Shown here: piece by piece, positions 58,328-64,000 of the stretch
How positions within the stretch are numbered: position 1 is the first letter of the stretch
Layout: every line of letters starts with the position of its first letter
Source of the DNA: Calamus simplicifolius
Taxonomy: Eukaryota; Streptophyta; Magnoliopsida; Arecales; Arecaceae
Length of the DNA: 64,000 bases
Direction of reading: 5' to 3'
NCBI GenBank assembly: GCA_900491605.1
Contig: UESW01004768.1
Location: 373,908 to 437,907, forward strand
Program-made: the position numbers and the translations under genes
The notes under the pieces: generated by a model
The model's input: the letters and a program-made list of their open reading frames with translations, nothing else
What the model was told of the DNA's origin: nothing
Database searches by the model: none

Positions 58328-60001
58328 TGTTGGCCCAGATGGCAACCCAAGAGGGGGGGTGAATTGGGTTCTTAAAAATTTAAGACTTTTTGAAATGATT
58401 TAAACAAATTAACTCAAGATGTGCAAGTGAGAGAAATTAACTTAAGCAATGCATGAACAGAAATATAAGAGAGATAGAGTGAGAGACAAATGAGCACGGC
58501 AAACACAAGGTTTTATAGTGGTTCGGTGCAATCCACACCTACGTCCACTCCCAAGATTCACTTGGGTCCACACTATAATCTCCCTAGATTACAGCCGAGT
58601 TGTTTTACAAGCTTACAACTCAAACTTGTTGTTTTCCCAGGATCACAACGAACCCAGCCGGTTTTACACGGGCTCACCAGCACAAAACCCAAACACAAGC
58701 TATACCAAGCTTGTACCGAGGTAAGACTACCTCCACTAGTTCAATCCCCCAGATTGAACTAGTCACAAAGAATAGAAATAAGTTTGTTTAGTTACAATGC
58801 TCCTTAATAAGCAGATTAACAAAAGTAAGAATAGAGTTTAGATAAGTCTTATTTGCAGTTGGTTGGCTTTGAGCTTTTCTTCTTTTCTTCAACTCCTTTG
58901 AGGTGTAGAATCGGCCTCAGCACAGATTCTTCACAGAATGAGTGTTGGAGTTGATTTGGGCTTTTCCCCTTTTCTTTGAGTGGTGGAAATCACTTGAGAT
59001 ACACGTGGATTTCTTCTGAAGCTTCCTTGGATAGTAGAGCTTGAGCACAGATGGAGCTTCCTTTGATTTCACACTCTTTCTTTCACTCTATTTTGAATCA
59101 TGGATTTTTTTCAGCTAATGCTCTGTTTTTCCGATTTTTCTTTTCTTTTTCTTTGAAATAAATATCTCTCTCTATTGCTCTCTTTGATTTGAAAACAGCT
59201 TCTCTATTTATAGATTCTGCAAGAATATAGCCATTAGAGACAAAGAAAAATAGCCGTTAATCGAAAAAACTAACTGTTGGAGCTGAGTTGGCATCCGTAA
59301 AAATTTCGCCCAGATTTGCTGGAGTCGACTCATGCTTTTCCCGAGTCGGCTCAAGCTCGTCTTACCAAAAATAGAAATATTTATAAAGGTTAGGGGTCGA
59401 CTCACCAAAAGTAAAGTGTCGACTCCTGAAAGTCGGGAGTCGACTCATGAAAAGCTGGGGGTCGACTCAAGAGGTGCTCAGAAAAATACACCTCTGGTGT
59501 TTGAGCGGAGTCGATTCGCACAGTCATGGAGTCGGCTCGACAGAATCAGGTGTCGACTCGACAAATTTCATGGGTCGACTCGAGACAGATGCACATTTCT
59601 GTACACTGAGCGGAGTCGACTCTGAAACTCAAGAGTCGGCTCCGGAACGTATCAAAAATCAGAAACTTTTCTGATTGACATTAAAATCGTTCTAGATTTA
59701 TTTTAATTCATTGTTTTGACTTGAATTCAATAAAATTGACATTAAGAATTGATTCAAGAACTATTCCAAAAACTCATTGAATAAAACATGAATTATAAAA
59801 TTTCTTTTTGAAAGTTTAAACATTGAGCTTAAAGTTACTTTCAAAATTGATTAAAGTCAAACTTTAACATTCTCATTCATTGTTCAAAATTTATTGCTCA
59901 TTTAAATAAACTCATTATATCTTTTAATGAACTCAATGGCTTTTAGTAATCATCAAAATCAAAAGGATTTGGTCATATAATTTTTCAATAATCTTCCAAC
60001 A
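58328..60001 (-). repeat. 3' LTR of the Sirevirus-type element
   Basis: 1674 bp with TGTTGG/CCAACA ends. The GAGGGGGGGTGAATTGGG block near the outer end is common in LTRs of this group. At 59322-59643 lie about 12 copies of GAGTCGACTC or near variants. Confidence 0.9.
59322..59643. promoter_or_regulatory. Array of GAGTCGACTC palindromes in the LTR
   Basis: The 10-bp palindrome GAGTCGACTC and variants (GAGTCGGCTC, GGGTCGACTC, TGTCGACTC) recur about 12 times. Sirevirus LTRs of other plants carry arrays of a different palindrome that are thought to be cis-regulatory, so a similar role is inferred here. Confidence 0.6.
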
Positions 60002-60003
60002 AT

Positions 60004-60205
60004 CTCCCCCTTTTTGATGATGACAAAAACATTGAGTTTATGCATGATTGATTAGTGAATTTATTTTGTTTTCATAGTTAGGCTTAGGCTCCCCCTGAAT
60101 GAGGTAGCTCCCCCTATGAAACTTAAATAAATATCCCATTGTTTATCTCATTGATTTTCTCAAATGTATTACAATCATAAAACTATAAAACTCTCCTCCT
60201 TTTTT
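60004..60205 (-). other. Multiple polypurine tracts
   Basis: On the minus strand AAAAAGGGGGAG (60015-60004) lies two bases from the LTR, with further AGGGGGAGC copies at 60116-60107 and 60097-60088 and an AAAAAAGGAGGAGAG tract at 60205-60191. The first would prime plus-strand DNA; the extra copies match the multiple tracts reported for Sireviruses. Confidence 0.8.
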
Positions 60206-60414
60206 GTTATCAACAAAAAGGTAGAGAAGCATAAAATTCATTCAATCAAGATAAGATTTGACAATTTCATTCATTCATTGAAAGAAGGAAATACATTGAG
60301 TAATCAACATAGAGAATTCATTTCATCAAAAGGTCTAATACATCAAGATGTTTAATACATTGATATCAAAATGTAAGCATAACAAAAATTTCAGTACATA
60401 GCAAGGATTGAAAA

Positions 60415-61817
60415 TCAGAAATGAGTTCTTACAATCCTAGTTAAATGATCTACTATGTTCTTCATTCCATCAGATTGAATTTTTACATAATCTTTGAGCC
60501 TCTCATCGACAAAGGTGCAAGCAGTCAGAATCTTGTCTTGTAGCTCCGCATTGCACTTTGCATAAGTTTCTCCATCTCCGCATATATCTTTAAGTTCTTC
60601 AAATATATTTTTGAGATCACCACTTAAGGATACCGAAGAAGAGCTGAGAGTAGACTCCATCTTAGAGATACGATCATCCAATGAATAAAGAGTCTCCCTC
60701 AAATTCATGAACTTATTCTCAAATTCAGATTTAAGTTTTTTAGATTGATCATCAAATAGAACTTTGAGTTGCATTAGCTGTTGATCTGAGAAACCGGCAG
60801 AAGATGATGAAGCTTGATCAAATAATGGAGCTGGGGCTGGAGCAGGGGCAGAAGTAGAAGGGCTCGGAGGTGCAGGTGAAGGATGTCTGACTGAAGGTCC
60901 TGCAGCCTCAACATCAGTAGCTCTTTCTTCTATCAGTCCTTTCCTCTCCCATTTTCTATTTTTCTTGATAAAACCCATTCTATGAATGGTGGCCAAGCTA
61001 TAGAAGTCAGTATGTCGCAGATTCCTCATTGGCTCATTATCAGAAATCACAACTCCTTGGCTCAGAAAAATCTTGGTTAGAATCATTCCATAGGGCAGGC
61101 TAGACTTTCTTTTTCCTCCACAGTCTGCAATGTACCAAAGTATCATACTGGGAAGATTTATAGGTTTGTCCGTGACAATGGCATCCATCACAAAGATATC
61201 TCTTTCTGATACATAATCAAATATTCCGATCTTTGGAAAGAGTATCCTACTGCAAATGTTATGTAATAATCTCAGTTCTAATGTAAGCTGGTTGGCAAAA
61301 ACCTCTTCAAATCCGACAACATCCCGATTTAATAATCTAGCAAGAGCGGGACTACGGTCTTCTGAAGAAAAAGTGGCAGTGACAGATAAAGGCAGATCCA
61401 ACAGTCTAGAAAGAAGCTCAACAGTTACAGAGAGCCTATGTCCTCTCACATTGCTAACTAGGCCGTGATCACCTCTAGACAAATTTTGTAGAATTTCTTT
61501 ACTAGTGAGGGATAGGTCGGGCAATCCAGGGAACATATTTTCTCCCATCCCATCTCTATCAGTTGTCTCCCAAGCAAAAATCCCTCAGCTTCAAATAGTT
61601 CAAAATCTACCTTTCTACCCGTTGTTATGATCCTATCCGCTAATCTATCTACCTGAGTAGAAGCAGCAGCAGGTGAAGCATTTGGAGTAGAAGAAGAAGA
61701 TGAAGAATCCGAGCTGGGTGACGGCTCACGCACCGAACGCCTTACGGTTTTTCTAACGGCTCGCTTCCTCTTGACGCCGGCCGCACAGAGGTTGGAACCA
61801 TGTGTCTTGGGGGCCAT
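60415..61817 (-). pseudogene. Extra ('env-like') ORF of the Sirevirus-type element
   Basis: The ORF starts at 61817 with a basic N-terminus (RKRAVRKTVRRSVREP) and a Ser-rich stretch. A globular part follows (VDFELFEAEGFLLGRQLIEMG ... LLDLPLSVTATFSS; INLPSMILWYIADCGGKRK) that resembles the 'putative plant transposon protein' domain. Then come a Pro/Ala linker (PAPPSPSTSAPAPAPAPLF) and a coiled-coil C-terminus (LRETLYSLDDRISKMES). A one-base frameshift near 61480 splits it into two overlapping frames of 119 and 377 codons. I see no signal peptide or convincing membrane segment, so the name env-like rests only on position. The basic start could be a nuclear-localisation signal. Its function in these elements is unknown. 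Confidence 0.75.
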
Positions 61818-61914
61818 TAGTCGAATGGAAGTGTCAATAAGGGATTATAGGAAGTTTGGAAGGTTTGGAAGTGTTTTGGAGAGAGTATTTTGAAAGATTG
61901 GAAATTTTGAAATG

Positions 61915-62110
61915 AACGGCGAGTCGACTCTGCCCTAGATAAATCAACCTAGGACCACTTCGAGTCGGCTCGCGCAAATCCAGGGGTCGACTCCGGATAG
62001 TCACAGAAAGCCATCCCGACTTGGAGTCGACTCGCGCCGAGGAGGGGTCGACCCGAGAGTTTCATCGAAACCAGGAGTCGACTCCGATACGCACCGAGTC
62101 GGCTCCGAGA
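61915..62110. promoter_or_regulatory. Second array of GTCGACTC palindromes, upstream of the extra ORF
   Basis: About seven copies of GAGTCGACTC, GGGTCGACTC or GAGTCGGCTC lie between the pol end and the start of the extra ORF. They are the same motifs as in the LTR array at 59322-59643. Confidence 0.6.
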
Positions 62111-62289
62111 CCATTTCAGAGCAAAAACATGAAATTTCTGAAATGTGTCCGGAATATGATCATAAAAATGATAAAATAATCATTGAATATGAATGGATCA
62201 ATTAGATATGAATTCTAGATAAGATTTCCTTAAAGATCAAGGATTTGAAAGAATCTTAGATAAATTCTCCTTAGGGGTTTCAAATTCAT

Positions 62290-64000
62290 TCTAATGGATC
62301 ACAAATACCTAACTCTCCTCTAAGATAACAGAATCTTTCTTCATTTAAAGGTTTAGTAAATATGTCAGCTAATTGTTCTTCAGTGTTAACATAATCAAGA
62401 CATATTTCATTATTTGCTACATGTTCTCTTATAAAATGATATCTAATTTCTATGTGTTTAGTTCTTTAATGTTGAATTGGATTCTTTGTTAGATTAATTG
62501 CACTAGTGTTATCACATCTTATAGGTGTTTTATCAAGTGTGATACCATAGTCTTCAAGTTATCGCTTAATCCATAGGATTTGCGCACAGCAACTTCCAGC
62601 CGCTACATATTCAGCTTCAGTAGTTGATAATGCAACTGAATTTTGCTTTTTGCTAAACCATGAGATTAAGTTACTTCCTAAGAATTGGCATGCACCACTT
62701 ATGCTTTTTCTATCTAACTTACATCCAGCATAATCAGAATTAGTGTAAGTAATCAGATTTAATGTGGAGTCTCTAGAATACCATAAACCTACATTTTTTG
62801 TTCCACTTACATATCTTAGTATTCTTTTAACAGCAATTAAATGTGATTCTTTAGGTTCTGATTGAAATCTAGCACATAAGCAAACAGCAAACATAATGTC
62901 TGGTCTACTTGCAGTTAAATAAAGTAGAGATCCGATTATACCTCGATAATATTTCTGATCAACCTTCTTACCTTCTTCATCTTTGTCCAGCTTGCATGAA
63001 GGACTCATTGGCGTTCTGTGGGATTTCATTGATTCCATACCAAACTTCTTTAGGATTTCTCTTGTGTATCTTGTTTGGTTGATGAAGATTCCCTCTTTGC
63101 TTTGTTTGATCTAAAGTCCAAGGAAGAAGTTGAGTTCTCCATCATGCTCATCTCGAATTCTCACTGCATCAACTTAGCAAATTCTTGACATAGAGAATCG
63201 TTAGTAGCACCAAAAATATATCATCAATATATATTTGAACTACTAATAAATCTTTACCTTTTCTTTTTAAAAACAAAGTTTTATCAACATTTCCTCTTAT
63301 AAAATCATTTTCAATTAAGAATTTACTTAATCTATCATACCAAGCTCTAGATGCTTGTTTTAAACCATATAATGCTTTGTGCAATTTAAAAACGTGATTT
63401 GAAAAATTCGTGATCTTCAAAACCTGGTGGTTGTTCAACATAAACTTCTTCATTTATAAAACCATTTAAAAATATGCTTTTAACATCCATTTGAAATAAG
63501 TTAAAGTTCATATGACATGCAAATGCAAGTAATAGTCTAATGGCTTCTAATCTAGCTACTGGCGCAAAGGTTTCATCAAAATCAATACCTTCCTCTTAAT
63601 TATATCCTTTAGCAACCAATCTAGCCTTGTTTCTAATTACTATGTCATTTTCATCTAGTTTATTTCTGTATATCCATTTTGATCCTATAACCGAATGATT
63701 TTTAGGTCTTTCAACTAAGGTCCATACATTATTTCTTGTAAATTGATTTAATTCTTCTTGCATTGCTAACATCCAATTATTATCTTTTTCAGCTTCTTCA
63801 ATAGTTTTAGGTTCAATTTGTGATACAAATGCAAGATGATTACTAATATTTCTCATATATGATCTAGTTCTTATTCCTTGAGATGGATCACCTATAATCA
63901 ATTCCTTGGGATGACTATGAGCATATCTCCAGTCTCTTGGAAGATCTATATCATTATGATCAATATTGACATCATCGTCCTTATGTGAATCATCATCTTT
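62290..64000 (-). pseudogene. Sirevirus pol, RT and RNase H part, broken
   Basis: RT begins in the window with WTLVERPKNHSVIGSKWIYRNK and RLVAKGYN, then the FQMDVKS block, YGLKQASRAWYDRLSKFL, and the active site YIDDI (about 63223). RNase H shows SGACQFLGSNLISW, SVALSTTEAEYVAAGSC. Breaks: an in-frame TAA at about 63597, frameshifts at about 63410 and 63190, several stops at 62940-63160, and TAA/TAG codons after 62559. Upstream gag, protease and integrase are outside the window. The remaining RNase H end reaches about 62290. Confidence 0.85.

Larger units (their letters stand above)
58328..64000 (-). mobile_element. Sirevirus-type Copia element, 3' part, runs off window
   Basis: On the minus strand: pol (from beyond 64000 to about 62290), a spacer with palindromic motifs, an extra ORF (61817-60415), several polypurine tracts, then the 3' LTR (60001-58328). 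An extra ORF after pol and multiple polypurine tracts before the 3' LTR are marks of Sireviruses (SIRE1/Maximus). The left target duplication is ATGAA (58323-58327). The element sits in the leader of the Copia at 55596. Confidence 0.9.

Overview
The window is nuclear DNA of a flowering plant, almost certainly a monocot. Two host genes have very GC-rich third codon positions, and both lie in AT-rich intergenic DNA packed with Ty1/Copia, Ty3/Gypsy, LINE, CACTA and MITE sequences. A palm is possible, but no sequence here fixes the species. I found no rRNA, tRNA, CRISPR or prokaryotic-type feature.

Left part (1-28319): (i) the 5' end of a minus-strand Copia element (1-3541: gag/protease fragment, repeat-rich leader, primer-binding site, LTR); (ii) a 2.3-kb solo LTR (3640-5977) with a 5-bp target duplication; (iii) a 22-kb minus-strand Ty3/Gypsy element of Tat type (6304-28319) bounded by an exact GAGCT duplication. 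The Gypsy element carries gag, protease, RT, RNase H and integrase on the minus strand, a long extra ORF on the opposite strand between pol and the 3' LTR, and GC-rich minisatellites. It is split between RNase H and integrase by a complete 9.6-kb Copia element (13371-23002, exact GAGGT duplication). Its 3' LTR is split by another LTR-like insert (about 6703-7842). All the polyproteins carry stops or frameshifts.

Middle part (28320-50370): this is the least repetitive stretch and holds the two host genes. One is a class III (GH18) chitinase (31296-32176, minus), whose catalytic domain is intact but whose signal-peptide codons are out of frame. The other is a single-exon C2-domain protein (47253-47990, plus). 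Around them are a 125-bp tandem repeat, a truncated LINE with a poly-A tail, a non-autonomous CACTA element, a Harbinger-type MITE, a nearly full-length L1-type LINE (39767 to about 45650, minus) with an intact ORF1 and a mutated ORF2, and small foldback repeats.

Right part (50374-64000): a three-level nest. A plus-strand Gypsy element (LTR, primer site, gag, protease, RT, start of RNase H) is cut at 55595 by a plus-strand Copia of the same family as the one at 13371-23002. That Copia is cut in its leader at 58327 by a minus-strand Sirevirus-type Copia (3' LTR, several polypurine tracts, an extra 'env-like' ORF, pol), which runs off the window. No new autonomous system was found. The most unusual signals are the antisense ORF of the Tat element with its own TATA-like box, the sharing of one palindromic motif array between the Sirevirus LTR and the DNA just upstream of its extra ORF, and the hairpin-rich tandem leader of the first Copia.
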